Shown: in pieces, positions 52,500 through 61,502 of the stretch
Position numbering within the stretch: position 1 is the stretch's first letter
How the letters are laid out: each line of letters begins with the position of its first letter
From: an uncultured bacterium
GTDB lineage: Bacteria; Planctomycetota; UBA1135; GCA-002686595
Assembly (NCBI GenBank): GCA_937905825.1
Contig: CALCXM010000055.1
Location: 1 to 64,000 of the forward strand
Reading direction: 5' to 3'
Length of the DNA stretch: 64,000 bases
Program-made: the position numbers and the translations under genes
The notes under the pieces: model-generated
What the model was told of the DNA's origin: nothing
What the model saw: only the letters and a program-made list of their open reading frames with translations
The model's database searches: none

Positions 52500-53504
52500 A
52501 TGATCGTGGCCGAAAAGAAAGCACCCATCGCCGAACGCCTGATGAACGGGGACCGCAACGCGGTCGCCCGTCTCATCACGTGGGCGGAGAACGGGGATGG
52601 ACGCTTTCCGAAAGCCCTGGCGCAGTTCTACCCGCAAGTGGGCAAGGCGCGCAGGCTCGGCGTCACGGGGCCACCCGGCGCGGGCAAGAGCACGCTCGTG
52701 AACGAATTGGTCGGCCACCTGCGCACTCAAGATCGTTCGGTCGGCGTGCTCGCCGTGGACCCTTCGAGCCCCTTCACTGGTGGAGCGCTGCTCGGCGATC
52801 GCATTCGCATGGAGTCGCGCACGTCCGATCCCAAGGTCTTCATTCGCTCCATGGCGAGCCGCAGCAGTCACGGTGGATTGGCGCGGGCGACCATCGACGC
52901 CTGCGACGTGATGGATGCCTTTGGTTTTGACGATGTGCTCGTGGAAACCGTGGGAGTTGGCCAAGCGGAGTACGACGTGGTCAGCGCCGCGGACACCGTC
53001 GTCGTCGTGCTTTGCCCGGGAGCCGGGGACAGCATTCAAGCGATGAAGTCGGGCCTCTTAGAAGTCGCCGACGTGCTCGTTGTGAACAAGGACGACATGC
53101 CCGGGGCGCAGCGCTTGGCCGCGGACCTTGGCGAAGCGATTCACATCCGCCTCGCGGGTCGCGGCAAGTGGATCACGCCGGTGGTGATGTGCAGCGCGGG
53201 ACGTGGCACGGGCATCGAAGACGTGGCCAAAGCCATCGAAGAGCATCGCAGCTTCCTCGGCGAGATGGGCCTCAAGCAAGCGCGCAACACCAAGCGCGTG
53301 GGCCAAGTTCGCATGGTCGCCTCCGAGTGGGTCGATCAAGCTGTGTGGAGTCCGGAGCCTCGCTGGAACGGAACCACCTGCGCTGCCCACGTGCAGCAAG
53401 AGCTGAGCGCTGGCAGCACCCCTTACGACATCGCCCGGAATCTCCGGGACGCGATCATGGCTGGAAAACTCCAAGACCAACCAGAACTGAGAGAGCAAGC
53501 ATGA
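52500..53504 (+). CDS. MeaB/ArgK-type GTPase chaperone of a B12 mutase
   Basis: About 334 aa, a G3E GTPase. P-loop GVTGPPGAGKSTLVNEL, then GVLAVDPSSPFTGGALLGDR, the MeaB signature VLVETVGVGQAEYDV and the NKDD base-recognition motif. MeaB proteins load and protect adenosylcobalamin in methylmalonyl-CoA or isobutyryl-CoA mutase. The mutase gene overlaps its stop (ATGA), which matches. GTG at 52506 is an alternative start, better spaced from AAAGGA. Confidence 0.93.
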   Translation: MIVAEKKAPIAERLMNGDRNAVARLITWAENGDGRFPKALAQFYPQVGKARRLGVTGPPGAGKSTLVNELVGHLRTQDRSVGVLAVDPSSPFTGGALLGDRIRMESRTSDPKVFIRSMASRSSHGGLARATIDACDVMDAFGFDDVLVETVGVGQAEYDVVSAADTVVVVLCPGAGDSIQAMKSGLLEVADVLVVNKDDMPGAQRLAADLGEAIHIRLAGRGKWITPVVMCSAGRGTGIEDVAKAIEEHRSFLGEMGLKQARNTKRVGQVRMVASEWVDQAVWSPEPRWNGTTCAAHVQQELSAGSTPYDIARNLRDAIMAGKLQDQPELREQA

Positions 53505-55162
53505 CGGACACGACTGGTGTGCAACGGGTGGATTCCGGAGAGATCTGGCGCAAGGCTATGGAAGGGGCGCGGACCCGTGAAGCGGCCTTCACGACCTTGT
53601 CCGACGTGGAGCTTCAACCGCTCTACACTTCAAAGGACGCGCAGTTCGACGAGGAGCGTGACCTGGGCTACCCCGGTCAATTCCCCTTCACCCGCGGCGT
53701 GCACCCGAGCATGTATCGCGGCCGGCTGTGGACCATGCGCCAGTTCGCTGGCTTCGGTTCTGCCAAGCAGACCAACGAGCGCTTTAAGTTCCTCCTGGCC
53801 CACGGCCAAACGGGACTCTCCACCGCCTTCGATTTCCCGACGTTGATGGGCTACGACTCCGACGACGAGCATTCCCTTGGGGAAGTCGGGCAAGTGGGCG
53901 TCGCCATCTCCAGCATGGACGACATGTCCGTACTGTTCGACGGCATCCCGATGGGGGAGGTCTCGACCTCCATGACGATCAACGGTCCCGCGCCGATCAT
54001 GCTCGGCTTCTACATCGCCGCGGCCCAGAAGCAAGGCGTGGACCCCAAGGTCCTGCGCGGAACGATTCAGAACGACATCTTGAAGGAGTACCAGGCGCAA
54101 CACGCGTGGCTGGTGGCCCCGGAACCTGCCTTGCGCATGATCACGGACATGATGTCCTACTGTGCCGAGCACGTGCCGCACTGGAACACGATCTCGATCA
54201 GCGGCTACCACATCCGCGAGGCGGGCTCGACTGCCGCCCAGGAGTTGGCCTTCACTTTGGCCAATGGCATGGAGTACGTGCGCCGCGGCGTGGCGGCTGG
54301 CATGGACGTGGACAGCTTTGCTCCGCGCCTCTCGTTCTTCTTTGATAGTCACTTGGACTTCTTCGAGGAGATCTGCAAGTTCCGCGCGGCCCGTCGCATC
54401 TGGGCGCGCAAGATGCGCGACGAATTTGGTGCGAAGGACCCCAAGTCTTGGATGGTTCGCTTCCACACGCAAACGGCCGGCGTGTCCCTGACCGCCCAGC
54501 AGCCGGAGAACAACATCGTGCGCACGGCTTTCGAGGCCATGGCGGCGGTGCTCGGCGGTACCCAAAGCCTGCACACCAACTCCATGGACGAGACCCTCTC
54601 GTTGCCCACGGAGAAAGCGGTCAAGATCGCCCTGCGCACCCAGCAGATCATCGCCGAGGAAACCGAAGTGACTCACGTGGCGGACCCGCTAGCCGGTTCC
54701 TACTTCGTGGAAGCGCAAACCAACCGCTTGGAAGCCGAAGCCGAGGCCTACTTCAAAGAGATCGAAGAGCGCGGCGGCGTGGTTCCGAGTTTGCAGGAGG
54801 GCTACTTCCAAAAAGAGATTCACCTCTCAGCGGTCAAGTACCAACGGCAGATGGAACGCGGCGAGAAGAAGGTGGTCGGCGTGAACTGCTACGTCGAAGA
54901 CGAGAGCGGTCCCTCGATCGACCTGCACCGCATCGACAAGGGCGTCGAAAAGGAGCAGCACGATCGCCTCGCCGCCCTGCGCGAACGCCGTGACGACGCC
55001 AGCGTTGAAAGCGAACTCAAGGCGATCCGGGCGGCCTGCCGCGACGGCAGCAACCTGCTCGAGCGCTTCGTCGCCGCCGCGCACGCCGAGTGCACCCTGG
55101 GAGAAATTGCCCAGGTCTTGCGCGAAGAGTTCGGCCAGTTCAAAGAACCCAACATCCTGTAA
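53501..55162 (+). CDS. icmA: B12-dependent acyl-CoA mutase large subunit, isobutyryl-CoA mutase type
   Basis: About 553 aa: the TIM-barrel substrate domain without the C-terminal B12 domain, which is a separate gene downstream. General mutase blocks are present ([46 protein letters not shown] with the Tyr236-His237 pair). At the two positions that choose the substrate, methylmalonyl-CoA mutase has Tyr89 and Arg207 while isobutyryl-CoA mutase has Phe80 and Gln198. Here they are Phe82 (MRQFAGFG) and Gln200 ([10 protein letters not shown]), with the same spacing of 118. It should therefore interconvert butyryl-CoA and isobutyryl-CoA; simple homology would call it methylmalonyl-CoA mutase. Confidence 0.85.
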   Translation: MTDTTGVQRVDSGEIWRKAMEGARTREAAFTTLSDVELQPLYTSKDAQFDEERDLGYPGQFPFTRGVHPSMYRGRLWTMRQFAGFGSAKQTNERFKFLLAHGQTGLSTAFDFPTLMGYDSDDEHSLGEVGQVGVAISSMDDMSVLFDGIPMGEVSTSMTINGPAPIMLGFYIAAAQKQGVDPKVLRGTIQNDILKEYQAQHAWLVAPEPALRMITDMMSYCAEHVPHWNTISISGYHIREAGSTAAQELAFTLANGMEYVRRGVAAGMDVDSFAPRLSFFFDSHLDFFEEICKFRAARRIWARKMRDEFGAKDPKSWMVRFHTQTAGVSLTAQQPENNIVRTAFEAMAAVLGGTQSLHTNSMDETLSLPTEKAVKIALRTQQIIAEETEVTHVADPLAGSYFVEAQTNRLEAEAEAYFKEIEERGGVVPSLQEGYFQKEIHLSAVKYQRQMERGEKKVVGVNCYVEDESGPSIDLHRIDKGVEKEQHDRLAALRERRDDASVESELKAIRAACRDGSNLLERFVAAAHAECTLGEIAQVLREEFGQFKEPNIL

Positions 55163-55194
55163 CCCGACGACGCGTTCCAAACAAACGAACAACG

Positions 55195-55626
55195 ATGCCG
55201 AACACGACGAGAATCATCCGGGTGCTGATTGGAAAGCCCGGATTGGACGGGCACGACCGCGGCGCCAAAACGGTGGCCAGTGTCTTGCGCGACCATGGGA
55301 TGGAGGTGATCTACAGCGGCTTGCACAAGACCCCTTCGGAAATTGCCGAAGCGGCTGCCCAGGAAGACGTGGACGTGGTCGGGCTCTCGATTCTATCGGG
55401 TGCCCACATGTCGCTCTTTCCGCGAGTGCGCGACGAGTTGGCTTCCCGGGGCAAGGAGGACGTGCTGCTTGTCGGCGGCGGGATCATCCCTGCGGAGGAC
55501 ATGGCAGAACTGGAGAACGATGGCTTCGCCAAGCTGTTTGGTCCGGGGACCAACACAGATGACATCGCCGAATGGATCAAAACCGAAATGAAGAAACGCT
55601 TCGAAGCAGAGGGAGAAGACGCATGA
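55195..55626 (+). CDS. icmB: B12-binding small subunit of the acyl-CoA mutase
   Basis: About 143 aa, the cobalamin-binding Rossmann domain of a split mutase. Asp18-x-His20-x2-Gly23 (LDGHDRG) provides the lower axial ligand to cobalt. DVVGLSILSGAHM and VLLVGGGIIPAEDM complete the binding fold. The large subunit gene ends 32 bases upstream. The start at 55195 is the only one giving the canonical N-terminus. Its stop overlaps the next gene (ATGA). Confidence 0.93.
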   Translation: MPNTTRIIRVLIGKPGLDGHDRGAKTVASVLRDHGMEVIYSGLHKTPSEIAEAAAQEDVDVVGLSILSGAHMSLFPRVRDELASRGKEDVLLVGGGIIPAEDMAELENDGFAKLFGPGTNTDDIAEWIKTEMKKRFEAEGEDA

Positions 55627-55895
55627 GTGGAAGTAGTGATCGCGAAATTCTGAACATCGAAGAGGCCGCAGCCTTGCTCGGCGTCAGCATCAAGACCTTC
55701 AACAAGGTCTTGCACTCCGAGAAAATGCCTGCCCGCAAGATCGGGCGCGAGTGGAAGTTTTCCCGCCGCGCTCTGATCAGTTGGGTAGGGGAGGGACGTA
55801 GTCGGGACTTCTACAAGGAAGCCGACGCCCCCCGCACCAATGAAAGCACTGCCCAGGAACGCCGCACGGCGGGCTGGCGCATCGAATCTGAATAG
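55623..55895 (+). CDS. Excisionase-type helix-turn-helix DNA-binding protein
   Basis: A 90-aa protein with a winged helix of the HTH_17/excisionase class: NIEEAAALLGVSIKTFNKV, then KIGREWKFSRRALISWVGEG. The tail is charged and probably disordered. It is translationally coupled to the B12 small subunit inside a metabolic operon. That position argues for a local transcription regulator rather than a mobile-element excisionase; no integrase is nearby. Confidence 0.8.
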   Translation: MSGSSDREILNIEEAAALLGVSIKTFNKVLHSEKMPARKIGREWKFSRRALISWVGEGRSRDFYKEADAPRTNESTAQERRTAGWRIESE

Positions 55896-55959
55896 GCGGC
55901 TCCGCCCGCTCCTTCCAACGAATCCACCCACACACGAATCGCTACTTTAGGATTCACCC

Positions 55960-57150
55960 ATGTACGAACTGCCCGATATCAAGAACAGCTTCGACCTCTC
56001 CGAGGACCAGACGATGATCCGCGAGATGGTCCGCGAGTTCGCCGAGAACGAAGTCGCCCCCATCGCCGCCGAGATCGACGAGAACCATCGTTTCCCCACG
56101 GAGACCTGGGCCAAGATCGTTGAGCTCGGTTTGCCCGGCATTCCCTTCTCCGAGGAAGTCGGTGGCTCGAATGGCGGAACCTTGGCTTACATCTTGGCCG
56201 TCGAGGAACTGTCGCGAGTCTGCGCTTCCACGGGTTTGACCTTGGCCGCGCACGTGAGCCTCGGCACCTACCCGATCTACGCCTGGGGCGGTGACAAGCT
56301 GCGCGACATGTACGTGCCCAAGCTGATCGCTGGGGAGTACATGGGCGCCTACGGCCTGACCGAACCAAACGCAGGATCGGACTCGGGTGCGACTCAAACC
56401 ACCGCCGTTCGCGATGGGGACGAGTGGGTGCTCAACGGTCGCAAGTGCTTCATCACCAACGCCAACTACTCCGGCGCCTTCATCTGCACGGCGACGGTTG
56501 ATCGCAGCTTGGGTTCGAAGGGCATCTGCGCTTTCGTGGTGCCCAAGGAAACCGCGGGCTTCAGCCTTGAGAAGGGTGAGAAGAAGCTCGGCATGCGCGG
56601 CTCGGACTGGGCTAGCTTGGTTTTCGAGGACGCCCGCATCCCCGCCGATCACCTGCTCGGCCCGGAAGGCGAAGGCTTCAAGACCTTCATGAAGACCCTC
56701 GAAGGCGGCCGCATCTCGATCGGAGCCCTCGGACTGGGCATCGCCCAAGGGGCCTTCGAGCAAGCGGTCAAGTACGCCAACGAACGCATGGCCTTCGGCA
56801 AGAGCTTGGCCTCCCAGCAAGCGGTGGAGTTCAAGCTGGCCAACATGGCGGTGGAGATCGCCGCAGCCCGTCACCTGATCTACCACTCGGCACGCCTCAA
56901 GGACGCCGGTCAACCCTTCGGCACGGCCTCGGCCATGGGCAAGCTGTACTCCTCAGAAGTCGCCATGCGCGTGACCTACGACGCCATCCAGATCTTCGGC
57001 GGTTACGGTTACAGCCGCGAGTACCCGGTGGAGCGCATGTGGCGCGACGCCAAGCTGTGCACGATCGGCGAAGGCACCTCCGAGGTCCAACGCATGATCA
57101 TCGGTCGCGACGTGATTCGCAAAGGGCCGATGAACGCGGTCTTCAACTAA
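55960..57150 (+). CDS. Acyl-CoA dehydrogenase (second in cluster)
   Basis: A 396-aa acyl-CoA dehydrogenase. Blocks: GLPGIPFSEEVGGSNGGTL, AYGLTEPNAGSDSGATQ, KKLGMRGSDWASLVFED, IQIFGGYGYSREYPVER and CTIGEGTSEVQRMIIGR with the catalytic Glu (EGTSE). It differs clearly from the first dehydrogenase of the cluster, so the pair may serve the straight-chain and branched C4 acyl-CoAs that the mutase links (inference). The short AT-richer 64-base gap before it could hold an internal promoter. Confidence 0.93.
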   Translation: MYELPDIKNSFDLSEDQTMIREMVREFAENEVAPIAAEIDENHRFPTETWAKIVELGLPGIPFSEEVGGSNGGTLAYILAVEELSRVCASTGLTLAAHVSLGTYPIYAWGGDKLRDMYVPKLIAGEYMGAYGLTEPNAGSDSGATQTTAVRDGDEWVLNGRKCFITNANYSGAFICTATVDRSLGSKGICAFVVPKETAGFSLEKGEKKLGMRGSDWASLVFEDARIPADHLLGPEGEGFKTFMKTLEGGRISIGALGLGIAQGAFEQAVKYANERMAFGKSLASQQAVEFKLANMAVEIAAARHLIYHSARLKDAGQPFGTASAMGKLYSSEVAMRVTYDAIQIFGGYGYSREYPVERMWRDAKLCTIGEGTSEVQRMIIGRDVIRKGPMNAVFN

Positions 57151-57173
57151 AGAGCGCTGTGCATCAAGCGAGC

Positions 57174-58058
57174 ATGAATCCGCCGGTCTGGACGCCCCGC
57201 AGCGTGCAGGTCGGCGATTGGCTTATTACAGCCCTGTGCGATGGCTTCCTGCGTTTGGACGGAGGCTCCATGTGGGGAGTCGTTCCGCAAAACCTTTGGA
57301 AGCTGATGACGCCGCCGGAGGAAGACAACAGCATCCTGATGGCCCTGCGACCGTTCCTTTTGGAACGCGGCGACGAGAAGGTCGTGCTCGAAGTCGGCAT
57401 CGGCGATCGCTGGAGCGACAAGCTGCGCGCCATCTATCACATCCTGCCGACCACCTCTCTGTTTGAGTCCCTCGCGGTCTGCGGAGTGAGCCCCGAAGAG
57501 GTGACCCACGTGATCGCGTCCCACAACCACTGGGATCACATCGGCCATCAAGTCATCGAGCGCGCTGGGGAACTGCTGCCGGCCTTTCCCAACGCGAAGC
57601 ACTACGCCAGCGCCACGGAAGTCGAGAACGCCAAGAAGGGTCCCCACGCTCGCTCGGGTTCTTACCGCGCCGAAGACACCACCGTCATCGAAGAGGCGGG
57701 ACTGCTGCAAACTTGGACTGGTTCCGAAGAGATCCTGCCCGGGATCTGGGCCCACGAATGCGGCGGCCACTCTCAGGGAGTTTCGTTGATCACGATCAAC
57801 GAGGACGAGCTCGGCGACACCGCCGTGTTCTGGTCCGACGTGGTGCCGACGACCCATCACATCCAGCCTCCTTACATCATGGCCTACGATGTGGACGTGG
57901 TGCTCTCCTTCGAGCAGCGGTCCAAGTGGCTCGAGAAAGCCTGCGAGGGCGAGTGGTTGGGTCTCTTCTACCACGACGTGGACTTTGCCTTCGGGCGCTT
58001 GACGAAGGCTGGTCGGCGCTATGCCTTGGACGTGGTCGAGGGCGAAGCGAGGGGTTAG
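57174..58058 (+). CDS. Metallo-beta-lactamase-fold hydrolase
   Basis: About 294 aa. The zinc motif HxHxDH is SHNHWDHIGH, with further ligands likely in WAHECGGHSQG and FWSDVVPTTHH. There is no signal peptide, so the protein is cytoplasmic. MBL-fold members include thioesterases, lactonases and glyoxalases. In this acyl-CoA cluster a thioester- or lactone-hydrolysing role would fit but is not shown. GTG at 57159 is an alternative start. Confidence 0.85.
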   Translation: MNPPVWTPRSVQVGDWLITALCDGFLRLDGGSMWGVVPQNLWKLMTPPEEDNSILMALRPFLLERGDEKVVLEVGIGDRWSDKLRAIYHILPTTSLFESLAVCGVSPEEVTHVIASHNHWDHIGHQVIERAGELLPAFPNAKHYASATEVENAKKGPHARSGSYRAEDTTVIEEAGLLQTWTGSEEILPGIWAHECGGHSQGVSLITINEDELGDTAVFWSDVVPTTHHIQPPYIMAYDVDVVLSFEQRSKWLEKACEGEWLGLFYHDVDFAFGRLTKAGRRYALDVVEGEARG

Positions 58059-58064
58059 ACCGCG

Positions 58065-58811
58065 ATGCGCATCGTTTCCCTTTGCCCGAGCCTGACGGAG
58101 CTCGTCTTTGATCTAGGCCGCGGGGAGGACTTGGTGGGCATCACCAAATTCTGCGTGCATCCGGCAGACAAGGTCGCGGGCCTCAAGAAGGTGGGGGGCA
58201 CGAAGGACCCCGAGGTGGACGCGATCATCCAGTTGGCCCCGGACGTGGTGCTCTTCAACGAGGAGGAGAACCGCAAGCAAGACTACGACGCTCTGCAACA
58301 GGCCGGCGTGCACGTGCACAACAGCTTCCCGAAGAATGCCATCGAGACTGCCCAGATGGTGCGCTCGATCGGCGCGGAACTTGAACGTGCAGAACTGGCT
58401 GAAGCAATCGCCCTCGACATCGAGCAGCGCGTTGCACGGGTCGTGCAAGCAGCGCAGACCCTCGCCCCGGTTACCTTCGCCTACTTCATCTGGCGCAAGC
58501 CGTGGATGAGCGTGAACGGCGACACCTTTGCGAGTTCGCTCCTTTGCCAAGCGGGTGCAGTGAACGTGTTCGGCGACCAAGCGGACCGCTACCCCGCTGT
58601 CGAACTCGAGGACCTCGTCGCCGCCAATCCCGACATCGTCCTGCTCTGCACCGAACCCTTCGATTTCAAGCAGAAGCACATTGACGAGTTGGCCAGCCTT
58701 ACAGGTTTCGAGCGCTCCCGCTTCCTGATCGCCGACGGCGAATACCTCTCCTGGCACGGCTCGCGCACCCCAGCGGGTGTCGACTACGCCGCCCGGATCT
58801 TGCGACCCTAA
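58065..58811 (+). CDS. Cytosolic BtuF/cobalamin-binding-like protein
   Basis: About 248 aa of the helical-backbone metal-receptor (BtuF/FhuD) class. IVSLCPSLTELVFDLG, GLKKVGGTKDPEVDAI and PDVVLFNEEENRKQDYDAL are typical. It lacks any signal peptide or lipobox, so it is not a periplasmic transport component as made. No BtuC or BtuD gene adjoins it. At the end of a B12-mutase operon it may bind or buffer a corrinoid inside the cell (inference). Confidence 0.85.
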   Translation: MRIVSLCPSLTELVFDLGRGEDLVGITKFCVHPADKVAGLKKVGGTKDPEVDAIIQLAPDVVLFNEEENRKQDYDALQQAGVHVHNSFPKNAIETAQMVRSIGAELERAELAEAIALDIEQRVARVVQAAQTLAPVTFAYFIWRKPWMSVNGDTFASSLLCQAGAVNVFGDQADRYPAVELEDLVAANPDIVLLCTEPFDFKQKHIDELASLTGFERSRFLIADGEYLSWHGSRTPAGVDYAARILRP

Positions 58812-58999
58812 ACCTAGCGTTGGCCTCGTAGAGACGCTGCGGCGTGCTGCTCGTGATGGGGCTTGTGAGCCAGTGGAGTGATCGTGGGCGCGGTTTGGGA
58901 TCGGCGGCTCCAGTTCGATAAGCTAGGCGCTCGCCTTGCTCGGTACTTCTAAGTCTGGAGCGCGAGCGGCTTCTCGCGGGCCTTCTACTGCAACTCGAA

Positions 59000-61363
59000 A
59001 TGAAGATCGAAACCTCGCTCCGTCGGATGAGCACGTTCGCGTTCGCCGTGGTGTTGTGTCTGCTGTTCTGGCGCTTTGGAGGTTCCAGTGAACGGGGCGG
59101 TGCTTTCCCTTCGCTCTTCCCATCCGCCTCCGAGTCAGAGGCGGGGGACTTCCCCTCGTCGCGCGGAAGCGTCGAGGGGACGCGGAGTTCGGCAAGTCCG
59201 ATGGTCGTCGATTCAGCAGAACGGCTCACGATCACCGGCGTGCTTCGGGATTCAGTCAACGGTCAAGCCTTGGTCGGTAGCATCGCAGTCGGAGCGACGA
59301 CCACCTGGGGCCTTCCCGGTACCGGCGAATTCAGGTTGCAGGTCGACAACAACGCGTCGCTCGGTAGAGCGGATGCTCCCGGATACGAATCAACCGCGAT
59401 CGAGTTCGGAAGCCGCGAGCGCTTCCTCGATCTTGGAGTCGTTCTATTGACTCCGGTGGATCGCGTTACGATCCGGGTCGTCGACGAAGCGGGCGCAGCA
59501 CTGGCCGGTGCACTTGTTTACGGCTCCCGTTACTCACCGACGCGCCTACCGAGCCCGGCGGCCTTGCCGCCCTCGAGCGCTACGCCAGGCTTCCTGGGAA
59601 GAACGTCACTCGATGGCACCTTGCCCACTCCAGCCGTCACCCCGCAAGTTTTCTTCGCCCAGCTCGACAACCGCGTGTCGGACATCACGACTTGGCACGA
59701 GGGCGACACGGAGTGCACGATCGTTGTGCCCGCGGACCCTGTGCTCCTTCCCAAGATCCGCTTCTCGGAGACGGCCGCGCCGCTTGCGGATTTCCCGGTT
59801 GAGTTGCACCGCATCGGCGCCGGCCCGGCTTTGCGTTTCGAAGCTCTGACCGACAGTGCGGGAAACCTCGTGGCAACCCTTCCGCCCGGCGCATACCAAC
59901 TGGAGGTGAAGGACTGTTCGCGCCTGGACCTTCGGTTCGCGTGCTCTGTGCTCGAGGATTTCGAGAAGGAGCCTCTGCTCAAGCTAGACCGCACTCCTGC
60001 TCCTGATCTATTCGCTCGCAGCCTAGGTTCGATCCAAGTCATGGCGACCGACCGCGCGACGGGAGTCCCCTTGAATTCCTTGTCCGCTTGGACTGCTGTC
60101 AGGCCTCCCGCAGCCCTCGCCGGCAAGCCCGGGGTCCCCAGGGTTTGGGCCACGCTCGGTGCGGACGTGAACGGCCCTTGCGTGCGAACTTCTGGGGAGC
60201 AGGCGGGTCTCCTGCACCTCCCGTACAAGCTTCCCAGCGCTGGCCCGCTCACCATCATGGTGAGTTCCCCGGGATACTCACGGGGGGAGATCCAGCTCGA
60301 CTCCGGGGTGGATGACCAAACCGGAGTTCAGTCGATTCAGCTGGAGCGCGTGCCCGAGAAACGAGTCCTGCTCGTCGATGGAAGCGGAGCGCCGCTCGAT
60401 CGGTTTGTGACAGCCAAGGAGATCGACACCAAGCGGGTGCTCTTCTCTGCTGCGCTGGAAGACGGCGTGATGATCTTGTCGGGCTGGTCGGAAGGGGACG
60501 TCACCCTGTACTGCGCCCAGCGGGTGGGGAATCCCTTTGCGACGATCCCTGAAGATGTGCTCCTGTCCGAGAGTGCGCAGATCACTTTCCAGCTAGAGCT
60601 CGCCCGCGTCCTGATCGAGAACGTACCCCCCGATCACCCGCCGATTTTTTGCGCGCGCCGCGGCTTGGGTGGACTTAGCGCGGGACGTTCACTTGGGGGT
60701 CGCCTTGTCTTCGAGCACCTGGTGCCCGGCGACTACGTGATCGGTCCGTTCGAAGACCTCTGCGCCCCAACTGGCGGGGGGTTCTCCTCCAGCCCGTCGT
60801 CCCGACTCATCAAGATCGAGTCTGGGGCTGAGGAGCGTCTCCAATGGGATTCGAACTGGCGCAGGGTCCCGACCATCGAGGGCAGGCTTGTCACCGAGGG
60901 TATCCGGCCTGAAGAGCTCTGGCTCGCTCCGGTCTTCTTCGAGGACAGCCGCCTCGTTTCAGCGAGTGCCTTCCCCGTGCGAGCGGACGGGACCTACCGC
61001 GTGTCCGGCTTGACCTGTGAGGCGCAACACGCGGATGTGCTTTGCGAGACGAACTCCGGCGAGTCGATCTGCTTGGGAACGATTCGCCTGGGAGCTGTGG
61101 AGACGATTGCCGCTGCCTTCCTCACTGTGGACTTCCCGGATGAACAGCGAGGAGCTGCCGTTCTCATCACTTGGAGGCGTGAAGAATCGAGGGTTGGCTC
61201 CGCAGGTCGCATGGGAAAAGTCCAAGCCATCTACGACAAGCCAATCCGGATCGGTCCCCTCTCCAGTCAGACCCGATCCTTCCGTTTGAACGCATCGCAC
61301 CATTCCCCCGCGCTGCACGTCTCTTTGAATCCCGGCGAGAACACTCTCAGTGCAGCGGACTGA
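59000..61363 (+). CDS. Membrane-anchored CarboxypepD_reg-like protein
   Basis: A 787-aa protein built like those at 1996 and 5503. Short basic N-terminus, one membrane segment (TFAFAVVLCLLFWRFGG), a Ser/Glu-rich linker and then beta-sandwich units: TITGVLRDSVNGQALVGSIA, IRVVDEAGAALAGALVYG with TSLDGTLPTPAV, IQVMATDRATGVPLNSLSAW, and VLLVDGSGAPLDRFVTAKE. No sigma gene is next to it, unlike the other large members. Function unknown. It converges on the zinc-ribbon protein gene. Confidence 0.75.
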   Translation: MKIETSLRRMSTFAFAVVLCLLFWRFGGSSERGGAFPSLFPSASESEAGDFPSSRGSVEGTRSSASPMVVDSAERLTITGVLRDSVNGQALVGSIAVGATTTWGLPGTGEFRLQVDNNASLGRADAPGYESTAIEFGSRERFLDLGVVLLTPVDRVTIRVVDEAGAALAGALVYGSRYSPTRLPSPAALPPSSATPGFLGRTSLDGTLPTPAVTPQVFFAQLDNRVSDITTWHEGDTECTIVVPADPVLLPKIRFSETAAPLADFPVELHRIGAGPALRFEALTDSAGNLVATLPPGAYQLEVKDCSRLDLRFACSVLEDFEKEPLLKLDRTPAPDLFARSLGSIQVMATDRATGVPLNSLSAWTAVRPPAALAGKPGVPRVWATLGADVNGPCVRTSGEQAGLLHLPYKLPSAGPLTIMVSSPGYSRGEIQLDSGVDDQTGVQSIQLERVPEKRVLLVDGSGAPLDRFVTAKEIDTKRVLFSAALEDGVMILSGWSEGDVTLYCAQRVGNPFATIPEDVLLSESAQITFQLELARVLIENVPPDHPPIFCARRGLGGLSAGRSLGGRLVFEHLVPGDYVIGPFEDLCAPTGGGFSSSPSSRLIKIESGAEERLQWDSNWRRVPTIEGRLVTEGIRPEELWLAPVFFEDSRLVSASAFPVRADGTYRVSGLTCEAQHADVLCETNSGESICLGTIRLGAVETIAAAFLTVDFPDEQRGAAVLITWRREESRVGSAGRMGKVQAIYDKPIRIGPLSSQTRSFRLNASHHSPALHVSLNPGENTLSAAD

Positions 61364-61379
61364 GCGTGGAGGGCGCGTC

Positions 61380-61441
61380 AACGGGCAAGACGGCGGAAGG
61401 GACTCGCGTGGATTCGGAGCCTGCCCGTTCACTGGCCGTCT
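61380..61441 (+). other. Possible H-type pseudoknot downstream of the CarboxypepD_reg gene
   Basis: Two stems interleave: AACGGGCA (61380-61387) with TGCCCGTT (61422-61429), and AGACGGC (61388-61394) with GCCGTCT (61435-61441), followed by CTTTCCCCC. The order 5'-S1, S2, S1', S2' is that of a pseudoknot. It may only be a terminator-like 3' end; no conservation data. Confidence 0.25.
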
Positions 61442-61502
61442 CTTTCCCCCGGCTCCTGTGGAAGCGCGGATGCACAACCCAGGGCATGGACGGGCACACG
61501 CT

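Noticed and set aside
53501..55162. Calling the mutase methylmalonyl-CoA mutase
   Set aside because: Overall similarity would allow it, but the Tyr and Arg needed for the methylmalonyl carboxylate are replaced by Phe and Gln.
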